Below, piece by piece: positions 43,719 through 52,854 of a stretch of DNA of 64,000 bases. A program made the position numbers and the translations under genes. Position 1 is the first letter of the stretch. Every line of letters begins with the position of its first letter. The stretch is from Olsenella uli DSM 7084 (GTDB lineage: Bacteria; Actinomycetota; Coriobacteriia; Coriobacteriales; Atopobiaceae): the NCBI RefSeq assembly GCF_000143845.1, contig NC_014363.1, forward strand, positions 1,659,186-1,723,185, written 5' to 3'. The notes beneath the pieces are model-generated. The model had not been told where the DNA came from. It saw only the letters and a list, made by a program, of their open reading frames with translations, and made no database searches.

Positions 43719-44996
43719 ATGGCAACCGACACCGACCCGCGCCTGCAGAACCAGGTAATCTACTCGGTCTACCTGCGCAACCACACACCCGAGGGCAGCT
43801 TCAGGGCCCTCATCGGCGACCTGCCGCGCATCAGGGGCCTGGGTGTCGACTGGATCTGGCTCATGCCCATCCATCCCATCGGCGAGAGGGACCGCAAGGG
43901 CACGCTGGGGAGCCCCTACGCCAACAGCGACTACCGCGAGGTGAACCCCGAGTACGGCAGCTACGAGGACCTGGCTCTTCTCGTCCGGGCCATCCACGAG
44001 CAGGGCATGCGCTGCATGATCGACGTGGTCTACAACCACACCTCTCCCGACTCGACCCTCTTTGCCCAACATCCGGAGTTCTTCTACCGCAGGCCCGACG
44101 GCAGGCCGGGCAACCGCGTGGGGGACTGGACGGACATCATCGACCTGGACTACGGCAACGCCGAGCTCTGGGACTACCAGGTCGAGGGCCTCGTGCAGTG
44201 GGCGCGGCTGGTGGACGGCTTCCGCTGCGACGTCGCGTCGTTCGTCCCCGTCGACTTCTGGAGGCGCGCGCGTGCCGAGGTGGCCGAGGTCAACCCCGAC
44301 TGCGTGTGGCTGGCCGAGACGGTCCACCGCTCCTTCGGCAGGAAGATGCGCGCACGCGGGGTCTACTGCGTCCGTGACACCGAAGCGTTTTCCGCCTTCG
44401 ACATCGAGTACGCCTACGACGTGCAGGAGGCCTTCGACGGCTACCTGGCAGGCACCATCTCGCTCGCCCATTACCTGGACCTCCTCGACTTCCAGGAGTG
44501 CACCTACCCCGCCGGTTACAACAAGCTGCGCTTCCTTGAGAACCACGACCTGCCGCGCATCGCCGCGCAGGAGGCGCATGGCTGGGACCTCGAGAACCTG
44601 ACTGCCTTCATGTACTTCCTCAAGGGGACGGCCCTGCTCTACGCCGGCCAGGAGGTCGCGGCAACGCATGTGCCGAGCCTCTTCGACAAGGACGTCATCG
44701 ACTGGGGCGCGGGGCGCGACCTCTCCGGCCTGCTGGCCCGCTTGGGTCGCATCAAGCACGACGTCCTGGGTGCGGATGACGTCTTCTCGGGTCGGGCCGC
44801 AGGCGACGTCGCACTGCTCGCGCGCACGAACGCCGACGGACGCAAGCTAGGCGTGTTCAGCCTGCGCGGCAAGCGCGACGAGGTCGAGGTCGACCTCGCG
44901 GACGGCGACTACCGGAACCTCCTGGACGAGAGGGATGTGACCGTGAGCGACGGCAGGCTCTCCTGTGACGGCTCCCCCATCGTCCTTCGAGCATAG
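43719..44996 (+). CDS. GH13 alpha-amylase family enzyme
   Basis: A 425-residue cytoplasmic glycoside hydrolase with no signal peptide. The four GH13 regions are visible: DVVYNHTSPDS (I), GFRCDVASFVP with nucleophile D171 (II), VWLAETVH with acid/base E200 (III), and FLENHDLPR with D277 (IV). A short C-terminal beta domain follows. ATG 43719 has GAAGGAGAGG upstream. Divergence from the maltodextrin operon across shared operators implies that it degrades imported alpha-glucans together with MalQ. The exact specificity (maltogenic amylase-like, alpha-glucosidase or other) is not clear. Confidence 0.9.
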   Translation: MATDTDPRLQNQVIYSVYLRNHTPEGSFRALIGDLPRIRGLGVDWIWLMPIHPIGERDRKGTLGSPYANSDYREVNPEYGSYEDLALLVRAIHEQGMRCMIDVVYNHTSPDSTLFAQHPEFFYRRPDGRPGNRVGDWTDIIDLDYGNAELWDYQVEGLVQWARLVDGFRCDVASFVPVDFWRRARAEVAEVNPDCVWLAETVHRSFGRKMRARGVYCVRDTEAFSAFDIEYAYDVQEAFDGYLAGTISLAHYLDLLDFQECTYPAGYNKLRFLENHDLPRIAAQEAHGWDLENLTAFMYFLKGTALLYAGQEVAATHVPSLFDKDVIDWGAGRDLSGLLARLGRIKHDVLGADDVFSGRAAGDVALLARTNADGRKLGVFSLRGKRDEVEVDLADGDYRNLLDERDVTVSDGRLSCDGSPIVLRA

Positions 44997-45012
44997 GGTC
45001 CTGACGAGGACC
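44997..45012 (+). terminator. Hairpin after the GH13 gene
   Basis: GGTCCT-GACG-AGGACC forms a perfect 6-bp stem directly after the stop codon. No U-tract follows, so termination is possible but unproven. Confidence 0.4.
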
Positions 45013-45188
45013 GACGAGGCCAGTCCGTCAGTTCCGTCGAGCCCTCAGGGCCCATGGGGTCCGCAGGGTTCGTCGAGTCCTCAGCATTCGTTGGAAATCA
45101 AACAGAACGTGCGTGACATACCTGCTTGACTGTCTGTCGAAGGGGAGGCGCCGCCACATGTGGCGACATCCGACGACAGGAGAGGGAC

Positions 45189-46802
45189 ATGGTCGAGGCT
45201 ACGCTCACGCCCGAGAGGGTCCAACAGATGTTCTGCTTCCAGTGCGAGCAGACCGCACGCGGCACGGGTTGCACCGGCAAACAGGGGGTATGCGGCAAAT
45301 CCGCCGAGGTCGCCGGTCTCGAGGACCAACTCACTGGCGCGATGATCGCGCTGTCCCAGGGGATCGTGGCGGGTGCCGCCGCGACTGCCGCGAGCGACCG
45401 GGCCGTCATGCGCGGCCTCTTCACCTGCATCACCAACGTCGACTTTGACCCCGCCTCCGTGCAGGCGGCCATCGACCACGTCCACGCGGTGAAGACCGCC
45501 ATCGCACCTTTTGACACGACGCCCGACTTCGACATGGACGCGCTCTGGAACGAGGGGGACGAGGACGTGCGCTCCCTGAAGTCGCTCGTGCTCTTTGGCA
45601 TCCGCGGCACTGCCGCCTACGCATACCACGCCGCCGCACTCGGGCGCAGCAGCCGCAAGGTCTTCGACTTCTTCTACAAGGCGCTGGCCGCCATCGGTTC
45701 CGACACGGCGGCCGACGACCTTCTCGTCCTGGTGGACGAGGCGGGCGCTGTCAACCTCGACTGCATGGCCATGCTGGACGAGGCCAACACCGGCACCTAC
45801 GGCACCCCCGTTCCCACCATCGTGCCGCTCACCGTGGAGGACGGCCCCTTCATCGTTGTCACCGGACACGACCTCAAGGATCTCGAGGAGCTGCTGGACC
45901 AGACTGACGGCACCGGCGTCAACGTCTACACCCACGGCGAGATGCTGCCCGCCCACGCCTACCCCGAGCTCAAGCGTCACCCACAGCTGAAGGGCAACTT
46001 CGGCACCGCCTGGCAGAACCAGCAGCGCGAGTTTGACAACCTCCCCGCACCCATCCTCTGGACCACCAACTGCCTCATGCCACCCCGCAAGTCCTACGCC
46101 GACCGCGTGTGGACGACCGGCGTGGTCGACTTCCCGGGTTGTGCCCATATTGATGACACCAAGGGAGGTGCCAAGGACTTCTCCGGCGTCATCGACCAGG
46201 CCAAGAGGCTCGGCGGCTATGCCGAGGCCCAAGAGTTCACCGGCATCAACGGCGGCCATGAGGTCACCTGCGGCTTTGGCCACGGCAGCGTGCTTGGTGT
46301 CGCGGACAAGGTCATCGACGCCGTCAAGTCCGGCGAGATCAGGCACATCTTCCTGGTCGGAGGTTGCGACGGCGCCAAGCCCGGCCGCAACTACTACACC
46401 GACTTCGTGAAGGCGACGCCCGCCAACTCCCTCGTCCTCACGCTCGCCTGTGGCAAGTTCCGCTTCAACGACCTTGACCTGGGCACCGTTGTCGGCCTCC
46501 CCCGCATCCTGGACATGGGGCAGTGCAACGACGCCTACTCTGCCATCCAGGTTGCCGTGGCACTCGCCAAGGCCTTCGACTGCAGCGTCAACGAGCTGCC
46601 GCTCTCCATCGTGCTCTCCTGGTACGAGCAGAAGGCCGTCTGCGTCCTGCTCACCTTGCTCCACCTGGGCATCAAGAGCATCAAACTGGGGCCGTCGCTG
46701 CCTGCGTTCGTCTCGCCCGGCGTCTTGGACGTCCTGGTCAAGAGCTACGACATCGCTCCCGCCGGTACCGTCGAGGACGACCTGGCCGGCTGCCTGGCGT
46801 AA
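45189..46802 (+). CDS. hcp: Hydroxylamine reductase (hybrid-cluster protein)
   Basis: Iron-sulfur enzyme with a hybrid [4Fe-2O-2S] cluster, acting on hydroxylamine or nitric oxide under anaerobic conditions. The 537-residue protein begins with the cluster motif CFQCEQTARGTGCTGKQGVCGK, a C-x2-C-x8-C-x6-C spacing. Hybrid-cluster ligands appear in INGGHEVTCGFGHGS, PGCAHIDD, LVGGCDGAKPGRNYY and LACGKFRFN. I chose ATG 45189 with AGGAGAGG upstream. No hcr reductase gene is adjacent. It probably protects against nitrosative stress. The region beyond its stop is repetitive. Confidence 0.94.
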   Translation: MVEATLTPERVQQMFCFQCEQTARGTGCTGKQGVCGKSAEVAGLEDQLTGAMIALSQGIVAGAAATAASDRAVMRGLFTCITNVDFDPASVQAAIDHVHAVKTAIAPFDTTPDFDMDALWNEGDEDVRSLKSLVLFGIRGTAAYAYHAAALGRSSRKVFDFFYKALAAIGSDTAADDLLVLVDEAGAVNLDCMAMLDEANTGTYGTPVPTIVPLTVEDGPFIVVTGHDLKDLEELLDQTDGTGVNVYTHGEMLPAHAYPELKRHPQLKGNFGTAWQNQQREFDNLPAPILWTTNCLMPPRKSYADRVWTTGVVDFPGCAHIDDTKGGAKDFSGVIDQAKRLGGYAEAQEFTGINGGHEVTCGFGHGSVLGVADKVIDAVKSGEIRHIFLVGGCDGAKPGRNYYTDFVKATPANSLVLTLACGKFRFNDLDLGTVVGLPRILDMGQCNDAYSAIQVAVALAKAFDCSVNELPLSIVLSWYEQKAVCVLLTLLHLGIKSIKLGPSLPAFVSPGVLDVLVKSYDIAPAGTVEDDLAGCLA

Positions 46803-46919
46803 CAGCAGGCACACACGGCAGGCACGCGCGGCAGGCGCATGCAGCAGGCACGCGCGGCAGGCATACACGGCAGGCATACACGGCAGGCATACACGGCAGG
46901 CATACACGGCAGGCACGCG
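46803..46919. repeat. Nine tandem copies of a 13-bp repeat
   Basis: Immediately after the hcp stop codon are nine copies of a 13-bp unit, consensus CGGCAGGCATACA; units 5 to 8 are identical and the outer ones vary (CACGCG or CGCATG endings). There are no spacers, so it is not a CRISPR array. The unit is not a multiple of three and no ribosome site precedes it. Low-complexity Cys/Pro-rich frames across it are not credible genes. Slippage is the likely origin. Confidence 0.9.
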
Positions 46920-47007
46920 CACTTGCGACTACGGCAACGAGACTGCAGCAAGGGACAGCGCGGCGCGCAGGGTATAGGTGAGGAGCATGCGAGAGGGGGT
47001 ATGCAGG

Positions 47008-47317
47008 TGGACGGGAGAGCAACTTTTGTGAGTGAAGTCAGAGGTAAAATCACAATAACTCACCACACGTCCGTTTTCGGACGCCCTCTGGATGGTAGAG
47101 GAGCTACTGTGAGTCATCTGGCACGACTACTCACAGAAGTTCCTCTCCCATCCGCCTTTTTCACACCTTGCGGACACGTGGAGAGGTACTGTGAGTCTCG
47201 TCCTGCAAGCCACTCACAATACTTCGTCAGCCGTCCCTAAGACTCTCAAAAATGGATGCGTGGCGAGTTATTGTGAAGCCCCCCGGCATGCGACTCACAA
47301 TAGCTCGCCACACGTCC
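47008..47317. repeat. Array of four long hairpins with an ~82-bp period
   Basis: Four imperfect palindromes start at about 47008, 47090, 47171 and 47254, a spacing of 81-83 bp. Each has TGTGA and TCACA 18-19 bp apart at the top of the stem (47027/47050, 47108/47131, 47190/47214, 47272/47295). Most also keep GGAYG...CRTCC at the base. Units 2 and 4 form stems of about 25 and 23 bp with only two or three mismatches or G-U pairs. Their middle parts differ (AGAGGAGC against GTGGCGAG) while each remains self-complementary. The array lies between the convergent hcp and glnQ genes and contains no coding sequence I can support. Confidence 0.85.
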
Positions 47318-47346
47318 GTAGCGTCCGGAGAGCTGCTGAAATCATC

Positions 47347-47410
47347 GCCACTGCCACTGCCGCCGCTGCCGCTGCCACTGCCGCTGCCGCCGCCACTGCC
47401 GCCGCCGCTG
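47347..47410. repeat. GCC/ACT triplet microsatellite
   Basis: A run of GCC, ACT and GCT triplets in threefold register lies just beyond the glnQ stop. On the minus strand it reads as GGC/AGT/AGC codons, a Gly-Ser-rich stretch in frame with glnQ after its TAA. It is probably a slippage-prone satellite. Read-through of the stop would add a Gly-Ser tail. Confidence 0.8.
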
Positions 47411-47417
47411 ACATTGC

Positions 47418-48197
47418 CTAATGCCCCCTGATGGAGTCCAGGAAGTCGCGAGCACGCTCGGTCTGGGGATGATCGAAGAACTCCTCGGGCGCACCCTCCT
47501 CCATGATGCGGCCATCGGCCATGAACACCACGCGGTCGGCCACGCGGCGGGCGAAGCCCATCTCGTGCGTGACGACGATCATGGTCATCCCCTCGCGCGC
47601 GAGCTCGACCATGACCTCGAGGACCTCGTTGATCATCTCGGGATCGAGCGCCGAGGTGGGCTCGTCGAAGAGCATCGCCTTGGGGTGCATCGCCAACGAG
47701 CGAGCGATGGCCACGCGCTGCTGCTGGCCACCCGAAAGCTGGGCGGGAACCTTCTGCGCCTGCTCGGCGACGCCCACGCGCCGCAGGAGCTCCATCGCCT
47801 CGGCCTTCGCCTGGTCCTTGGGCGTACCCAGGACCTCGATGGGACCCATGGTCACGTTATCCAGGATCGTGCGGTGCGCAAAGAGGTTGAAGGACTGGAA
47901 GACCATGCCCACCTCGGCGCGCATGGCGGCGAGCTCCTTGCCCTCCTGGGGCAGGGGCTGGCCCTCGATCTCGATGCATCCCGAGTCGATGGTCTCCAGA
48001 CGGTTGATGGTGCGTATCATGGTGGACTTGCCCGAGCCGGACGGCCCGATGACCACCAGGACCTCACCCCTGCGGACAGTCAGGTTGACGTCCTTGAGGA
48101 CGTGCAGGTCACCGTAGTGCTTGTTGACGTTTTCAAGACGGACGACGGGCGTTTGACGGACGACGGGCGCTTCGCTGTTCTGCTGCTCAGAGGCCAT
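47418..48197 (-). CDS. Polar amino-acid ABC transporter ATPase (GlnQ-like)
   Basis: A 259-residue PAAT-family ATPase. It has [20 protein letters not shown] (Walker A), the Q-loop [41 protein letters not shown] and [18 protein letters not shown] 48197 lies 19 nt after the stop of the adjacent permease gene. It is the last gene of a four-gene operon with the binding protein and two permeases. Glutamate, aspartate or glutamine is the likely substrate class. Confidence 0.94.
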   Translation of the reverse strand: MASEQQNSEAPVVRQTPVVRLENVNKHYGDLHVLKDVNLTVRRGEVLVVIGPSGSGKSTMIRTINRLETIDSGCIEIEGQPLPQEGKELAAMRAEVGMVFQSFNLFAHRTILDNVTMGPIEVLGTPKDQAKAEAMELLRRVGVAEQAQKVPAQLSGGQQQRVAIARSLAMHPKAMLFDEPTSALDPEMINEVLEVMVELAREGMTMIVVTHEMGFARRVADRVVFMADGRIMEEGAPEEFFDHPQTERARDFLDSIRGH

Positions 48198-48216
48198 GGT
48201 TCTCCGATCGATGGGA

Positions 48217-49059
48217 CTAGACGGGATTCTCGCTCGAACGCGTGATGATCTTGGTGTCGGTGCGGCGCGCGACCGCGATGGCCGCCTGGTTGATCGCATA
48301 GTTGAGCAGGATGTAAATGATCGCCACGACGAAATAGGTCGAGACGAGCGCGCTGTAGTTGCTGATGAGCACACGTGCGTTCTGGAGCATGTCCGGGTAG
48401 CTGACGACGTAGGCAACCGTGGTGTCCTTGACCACGACGACCAACTGCGAGATCAGCGAGGGGATGACGTAGCGGACGGCCTGGGGGAAGACGATCTTGA
48501 ACATGACCTTCATCCTGCGCATGCCCAGCGAGTACGCGGCTTCGGACTGCCCCTGGGGCACGGCATTGACGCCCGCGCGGAAGACCTCCGCCAGCACGCC
48601 CGAGGCCGCCAGCCCCACGGGCAGCGTGATCATCCAGAACGAGGGCATCCTCACACCGTACTGCGGAACGACCATGAAGAAGAAGTAGATCAGCAGCAGG
48701 CTCGGAACGCCACGGAAGAAGTTGATGACCACACGGCAGAGGCCACCCAGGATGCGACTGCCACTCACGCGTCCCAGCATCAGCACGAAGCCCAAGGCTA
48801 TGGCGATGAGGCCCGCCGTGAGGGAGACCTCCATCGTCCCCAGGAAGCCCTGGAACAGGAAGGCCCAGGTCGTGGGCCTCGCAAAGAAGGCCCAGAACTT
48901 GGGCGCGAGCTGTCCGGTGACGTAGAAGCGCCGGACGACGAGCGCCAGGAGCACCGCAAGGGCAACGGCCGCGGCGACGGTGGCCACAAGGATGCGACGT
49001 CGTGCCTTGGGACCGGGCTCCTCGTAGAGCACGTCCCTGATGGAGGCCTGCGCGCTCAT
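48217..49059 (-). CDS. Polar amino-acid ABC transporter permease
   Basis: A 280-residue permease with an extra N-terminal membrane segment ([19 protein letters not shown]) before the usual PAAT core. The EAA loop is visible ([24 protein letters not shown]). Its ATG overlaps the TGA of the upstream permease gene by 4 nt. The two permeases probably form a heterodimer like GltJ/GltK. Confidence 0.92.
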   Translation of the reverse strand: MSAQASIRDVLYEEPGPKARRRILVATVAAAVALAVLLALVVRRFYVTGQLAPKFWAFFARPTTWAFLFQGFLGTMEVSLTAGLIAIALGFVLMLGRVSGSRILGGLCRVVINFFRGVPSLLLIYFFFMVVPQYGVRMPSFWMITLPVGLAASGVLAEVFRAGVNAVPQGQSEAAYSLGMRRMKVMFKIVFPQAVRYVIPSLISQLVVVVKDTTVAYVVSYPDMLQNARVLISNYSALVSTYFVVAIIYILLNYAINQAAIAVARRTDTKIITRSSENPV

Positions 49060-49715
49060 CGGACTATCCTCACTTTCCTGTCCACCGCATTGCCGACGAC
49101 GCCAATGGCGAAGGCCGAGGTCGCATACAGCAGCGCGGAGAGGGCAAAGGGCACGATGCCGCCGACCTCGCGGGTGTTGATGTAGCTCACAAGCCCCGTG
49201 AGCTCGGCAGGATTGAGTGGGACCTGCGAGCCCAGGGCCGTCGTCAGGAGCACCGCCACGAAGAGGTTGGTCATGGGCAGCACCGCAGAGCGCAGGGCCT
49301 GGGGAATGACGACCAGCCTGAGCATCGTGGGAAAGCTCATCCCCAGGGAGCGGGCGGCCTCGATCTGCCCGACGCCGATGGTGTTGATGCCGCTCATGAA
49401 GTTCTCCGACCCAAACGATGACGCCACGAGGACCACGGTGATGATCACGCAGAGGCGGTAGTCCAGGACGACCTTGAGGTTGGGGAGCGCGTAGACCAGG
49501 ATGACCAGCAGCGAGATGCCCGGGATGTTGCGGAAGATCTGCACGTAGAGGTCTCCCGCCATGCGCAGGGGCCTGACGGGCGAGACGCGCATGACGGTAA
49601 CCGCCAGGGCAAGCAGCATGCAACAGGCGAACGAGACGAGCGTCATGGACCAGGTGTTGAGAAAAGCCTGGACGTACAGGTCTCCGTAGCTCGTCAGTAA
49701 CTCCGAGAAGCTCAT
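49056..49715 (-). CDS. Polar amino-acid ABC transporter permease
   Basis: A 219-residue permease with about five membrane segments and the EAA loop QIEAARSLGMSFPTMLRLVVIPQA. I chose ATG 49715 with AAGGAGGGG upstream; the longer frame from 49733 includes this ribosome site. It precedes the second permease with a 4-nt overlap and follows the binding-protein gene by 81 nt, a gap that holds a stable hairpin. Confidence 0.92.
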   Translation of the reverse strand: MSFSELLTSYGDLYVQAFLNTWSMTLVSFACCMLLALAVTVMRVSPVRPLRMAGDLYVQIFRNIPGISLLVILVYALPNLKVVLDYRLCVIITVVLVASSFGSENFMSGINTIGVGQIEAARSLGMSFPTMLRLVVIPQALRSAVLPMTNLFVAVLLTTALGSQVPLNPAELTGLVSYINTREVGGIVPFALSALLYATSAFAIGVVGNAVDRKVRIVR

Positions 49716-49737
49716 GGCCCCTCCTTGCTTCACGCGG

Positions 49738-49773
49738 GGAGGCCCTCGGTGCTCTTGCGCACGGAGGGCCTCC
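49738..49773 (-). terminator. Intercistronic hairpin between binding-protein and permease genes
   Basis: GGAGGCCCTC (49738-49747) and GAGGGCCTCC (49764-49773) make a perfect 10-bp stem with a 16-nt loop, 23 nt after the binding-protein stop. Such attenuators or 3'-stabilising hairpins raise binding-protein mRNA above that of the membrane subunits. Confidence 0.55.
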
Positions 49774-49796
49774 GACTTGGTGACTCCTGGCCGACG

Positions 49797-50768
49797 CTAG
49801 GCCCCGATCGCGGGAGGCTTGGGGACGCTGGCGACGGCGGTGCGGTCACCGATGCAGACCTTCCACAGCTTCCCCCAGGTGCCGTCATCCTCGATGGCCT
49901 TGAGCCACGCGTTGACGAAGGCAACGCCGTCGGAGTCAAGCGGCAACCCGATGCCATAGGCGTCGGTGGGGCCAAAGGCCTCGCCGGCGAGGCGGTACTT
50001 GCCGGGGTTCTTGGCGATGGAGCTCAGCTGCATGGTGACGTCGATGACGTAGGCGTCCACGCGGCCCTGCTCGAGGGCGGTGCGCGCCTCCTCGTCCGTG
50101 GTGAACTCCTGGGTCACGGCCTTGGGCGCAAGCTCGGCGACGATCTGGGGGCCGGTGGAGCCGGACTGGACGGCGACGTTCTTGTCGGCCAGGTCATCGA
50201 CGGAGTTGATGTCACTGTTGGAGGCAGCCACGAGGATGCCCTGCTGGGAGGTGTAGTACGGACCGGCGAAGGAGATGGCCTTCTTGCGGTCGTCCGTGAT
50301 GGAGTAGGTCGCGAAGACCGCGTCCACCTGGTCGTTCTGCAGGACGGACTCACGCGTGGACGAAGTGACCTGCGTGAAGTCGTACTTGGACTCGTCGCCG
50401 AGGATGTAGCGGACGAGCAGCTGCGCAAGGCCGGCATCGAAGCCGCGGAGCTTGCCGTCCGTCTCATCCAGCTGGGCAAAGAGCGTGGAGGTCTGGACGC
50501 CTCCCAAACGGAAGCTGCCGGCATCCTTGATCCTCTTGGCCCACGAGCTGGCCGAGACGGACGCATCGTCGGCAACGGCACCGGCAGCCAGCAGCGCGTC
50601 GAACGCGCTCGCATCGATGGCGCCCGTCTGCGACGACGCGTCGGTGGGCATGGAGTCGGTCGACGCAGCGTCATTGGTGCTGCAGCCTGCGATGCCCAGG
50701 CCGGCAGCGGTCGCGAAGCCCAGGCCGATGACCTGGCGGCGGTCAAGCATGATGTCACTGAGTGCCAT
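49797..50768 (-). CDS. Amino-acid ABC transporter binding lipoprotein
   Basis: A 323-residue family-3 solute-binding protein. The signal peptide has DRRQVIGLGFATAAGLGIAGC, an RR pair followed by a lipobox with the acceptor cysteine, possibly a weak Tat signal. A Ser/Thr/Asp linker precedes the binding domain, which has GKLRGFDAGLAQLLVRYIL, DAVFATYSITDDRKKAISFAGPYY, the segment NVAVQSGSTGPQIVAEL and DAYVIDVTMQL. ATG 50768 has GGGGAGAGG upstream. It is the first gene of the operon. It resembles glutamate/glutamine-binding proteins, but the ligand is inferred. Confidence 0.9.
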   Translation of the reverse strand: MALSDIMLDRRQVIGLGFATAAGLGIAGCSTNDAASTDSMPTDASSQTGAIDASAFDALLAAGAVADDASVSASSWAKRIKDAGSFRLGGVQTSTLFAQLDETDGKLRGFDAGLAQLLVRYILGDESKYDFTQVTSSTRESVLQNDQVDAVFATYSITDDRKKAISFAGPYYTSQQGILVAASNSDINSVDDLADKNVAVQSGSTGPQIVAELAPKAVTQEFTTDEEARTALEQGRVDAYVIDVTMQLSSIAKNPGKYRLAGEAFGPTDAYGIGLPLDSDGVAFVNAWLKAIEDDGTWGKLWKVCIGDRTAVASVPKPPAIGA

Positions 50769-51137
50769 GGTGCACCTCTCCCCTTGGCAGCCCTGCGATG
50801 GGCTGCCCTCGAATCTCCTGCTGGACGGTGTCCCACATCGTAGCCCCACGGCAGACCCAAAAAGCCGTTCATTTGAGACTAGCCCGCTATCGTGAGGGCC
50901 GATGACGGAGAAGGACACGCTGCTCGTCCGATTATGCCCATTCATGCAAGGGCTATACCTGCGGCAACCTACGTGCAACAAACGTGGGGGGCGCACACCC
51001 CGCATGGCCCCGCCACCCCGCGCGCCCGCACGCCCGAGGAGACCAATGCCGCGGTGAGGACTGCGCCGGCCACGTTGCGCCACCCCGCCCGCCCGGGAAG
51101 CGATAGCCCCCTGCCGGGGAACCCAGTGCCCAGACCC
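50769..51137. other. Intergenic region upstream of the amino-acid transporter operon
   Basis: No gene is supported in these 369 bp. The region must contain the promoter of the leftward binding-protein gene, but no strong -35/-10 pair is evident. The right part (50980-51120) is very GC-rich, with short inverted GGGG/CCCC runs that may end uppP transcription. Confidence 0.45.
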
Positions 51138-52091
51138 CTACGCCACGAGCCGCAGGCCGAAGTAGGCGATGGTCGCAATGCCCAGGGCTATGCGGTACCA
51201 GCCGAAGGGCTTGAAGTCATGCCGCCTGATATAGCCCATCAGAAAGCGGATGACCAGCAGGGAGACGAGGAAGGCCACGGCGCATCCCACCAAGAGTACC
51301 GCCGCCTCCTCCATCGTGAAGACGTTGCCCTTGAGGAAGTACTTCGCCAGGCGCAGGGCGCTGGCACCGAACATCACGGGAATGGCCAGGTAGAAGGTAA
51401 ACTCCGCCGCAACGGTACGCGAGCAGCCCAGAAGCAGGCCGCCTATGATCGTGGACCCCGAGCGCGAGGTGCCGGGGACCATGGAGAGCACCTGGAAGCA
51501 GCCGATGCCGATGGCGGTCGGCCAGTCGATGTCCTCGGTGTCCTGGATGCGAGCGTCCCGGTCGGCGGGGGATGCCTTGGCATGGGACCCGTCCCCCTCC
51601 GGGGAGGGCGCCGCGAGGTGCTTGCCGCGAACGGATGGGGACCCCTCCCCCATGGACGAGGCGAGCTCGGCCTTGTGCTCGCGGCGGGTCTCGATGAGGA
51701 TGAAGAGGACGCCATAGGCGATGAGGGCCGCAGCGACCACGAACGGGCTTCCCAGATGCTCCTCCATCCAGTTGTCGAGGGGGATGCCTATGGCGGCGGC
51801 GGGCAGGCAGGCGACGACGATCTTGGCCCAGAGCGCCCAGGTGGAGCGACGCGCGGCTGGCTCCTTGCGTCGCGAGAGGGGATTGAGCTCGCCAAAGAAC
51901 ATGACGCAGACCGCGAGGATGGCCCCCAGCTGGATGACGACGAGGAACATGTCCCAGAAGTCCGTGGAGGAACCGAGCCGCACGAACTCGTTGAGGAGCA
52001 GCATGTGGCCCGTCGATGAGACGGGAAGCCATTCGGTAATACCCTCGACCAGACCAAAGAGCGCCGACTTGAGCAGCTCGATGCTATCCAA
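51138..52091 (-). CDS. uppP: Undecaprenyl-diphosphatase
   Basis: Membrane phosphatase (BacA type) that recycles the undecaprenyl lipid carrier for cell-wall synthesis and confers bacitracin tolerance. The 317-residue protein has both active-site motifs, EGITEWLPVSSTGH near the N-terminus and VPGTSRSGSTI in the second half, with about eight membrane segments. A hydrophilic insertion of about 50 residues (after IETRREHKAELA) lengthens the central loop. I chose TTG 52091, preceded by GAGGGGGAG, which begins the protein at the usual point; an upstream ATG lacks a ribosome site. It is divergent from the UspA gene. Confidence 0.93.
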   Translation of the reverse strand: MDSIELLKSALFGLVEGITEWLPVSSTGHMLLLNEFVRLGSSTDFWDMFLVVIQLGAILAVCVMFFGELNPLSRRKEPAARRSTWALWAKIVVACLPAAAIGIPLDNWMEEHLGSPFVVAAALIAYGVLFILIETRREHKAELASSMGEGSPSVRGKHLAAPSPEGDGSHAKASPADRDARIQDTEDIDWPTAIGIGCFQVLSMVPGTSRSGSTIIGGLLLGCSRTVAAEFTFYLAIPVMFGASALRLAKYFLKGNVFTMEEAAVLLVGCAVAFLVSLLVIRFLMGYIRRHDFKPFGWYRIALGIATIAYFGLRLVA

Positions 52092-52307
52092 AGACTCCCC
52101 CTCATCCCCATCGGGGCAAGACCGATGCCCCGTTTGCGGCGTATCAAGCACAGCCATCATGACAGCGCGCGGACGGCGCCGGGCGACCGACACAAGAGAA
52201 CCACGACCACTCGCCCGACCGCGCGCAGCTGTGGGACTTCCGTGGAGACGTCGTGGGTAGACTGCAGCTAACGTCCAATGGGCCGCACGTTCTGGGAGGT
52301 GTCCGAC

Positions 52308-52757
52308 ATGGTGGATTATCGGGACATGGGATACGACAAGATCTTCGTCTCCCTTGACGGCACGGAGCAGCAGGGGGAGGTTCTCGAAAGGGCCATCATC
52401 CTGGCAGCAAACAACAACGCGGAGCTCTACGTCGGCCACGTGATCGACTCGACTGCCCTGGAGACCGCCGGGACCTACCCCATGGACCTCCTCGAGAGCC
52501 TCGAGAGGGACTTCCGCGGCTCGATCGCCGGGCAGGTGGCCAAGGCCGAGGCGGAGGGCCAGATCAAGAAGGTCGAGGTCACGGTGAAGGCCGGACGCAT
52601 CCGCGAGACCCTGAAGGAGGAGATGATCGACGTCATCGAGCCCGACCTCATCATCTGCGGGGCACGCGGCCTCTCGTCGATCAAGTACGCCCTTCTCGGC
52701 TCGATCTCCACGTTCCTGATCCGCAACGCCAAGTGCGACACGCTGGTCGTGAAGTAG
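52308..52757 (+). CDS. Universal stress protein, UspA family
   Basis: A 149-residue single-domain Usp protein. It begins with YDKIFVSLDGTEQQGEVLERAI and has the nucleotide-site signature GARGLSSIKYALLGSISTFLIRNAKCDTLVVK (spanning the G-2x-G-9x-G-S/T-like pattern), which suggests ATP binding. ATG 52308 follows GGGAGGTG. It is apparently monocistronic. The role is general stress survival; no partner is indicated by neighbours. Confidence 0.88.
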   Translation: MVDYRDMGYDKIFVSLDGTEQQGEVLERAIILAANNNAELYVGHVIDSTALETAGTYPMDLLESLERDFRGSIAGQVAKAEAEGQIKKVEVTVKAGRIRETLKEEMIDVIEPDLIICGARGLSSIKYALLGSISTFLIRNAKCDTLVVK

Positions 52758-52854
52758 GCTTCGGGGCGTAACCCATCGATGGGGCTGGACCTGCAGGCGA
52801 CCTCGGCCGCGACCCCGTCCCACGCACCCGTAGCCCCATGGGCCCGCAGGCACC

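Noticed and set aside
45085-45110. Possible FNR/HcpR-type site upstream of hcp (TTGGAAATCAA)
   Set aside because: The spacing between half-sites is shorter than in FNR or HcpR consensus sites and only one half matches.
46803-46919. Short tandem repeats resembling a CRISPR array
   Set aside because: The 13-bp units are contiguous with no unique spacers, and no cas genes are present.
47027-47299. TGTGA/TCACA pairs as CRP- or HcpR-type operators
   Set aside because: Half-sites are 18-19 bp apart instead of the 6 bp that these regulators require, and the region is downstream of both genes; treated as a hairpin array instead.
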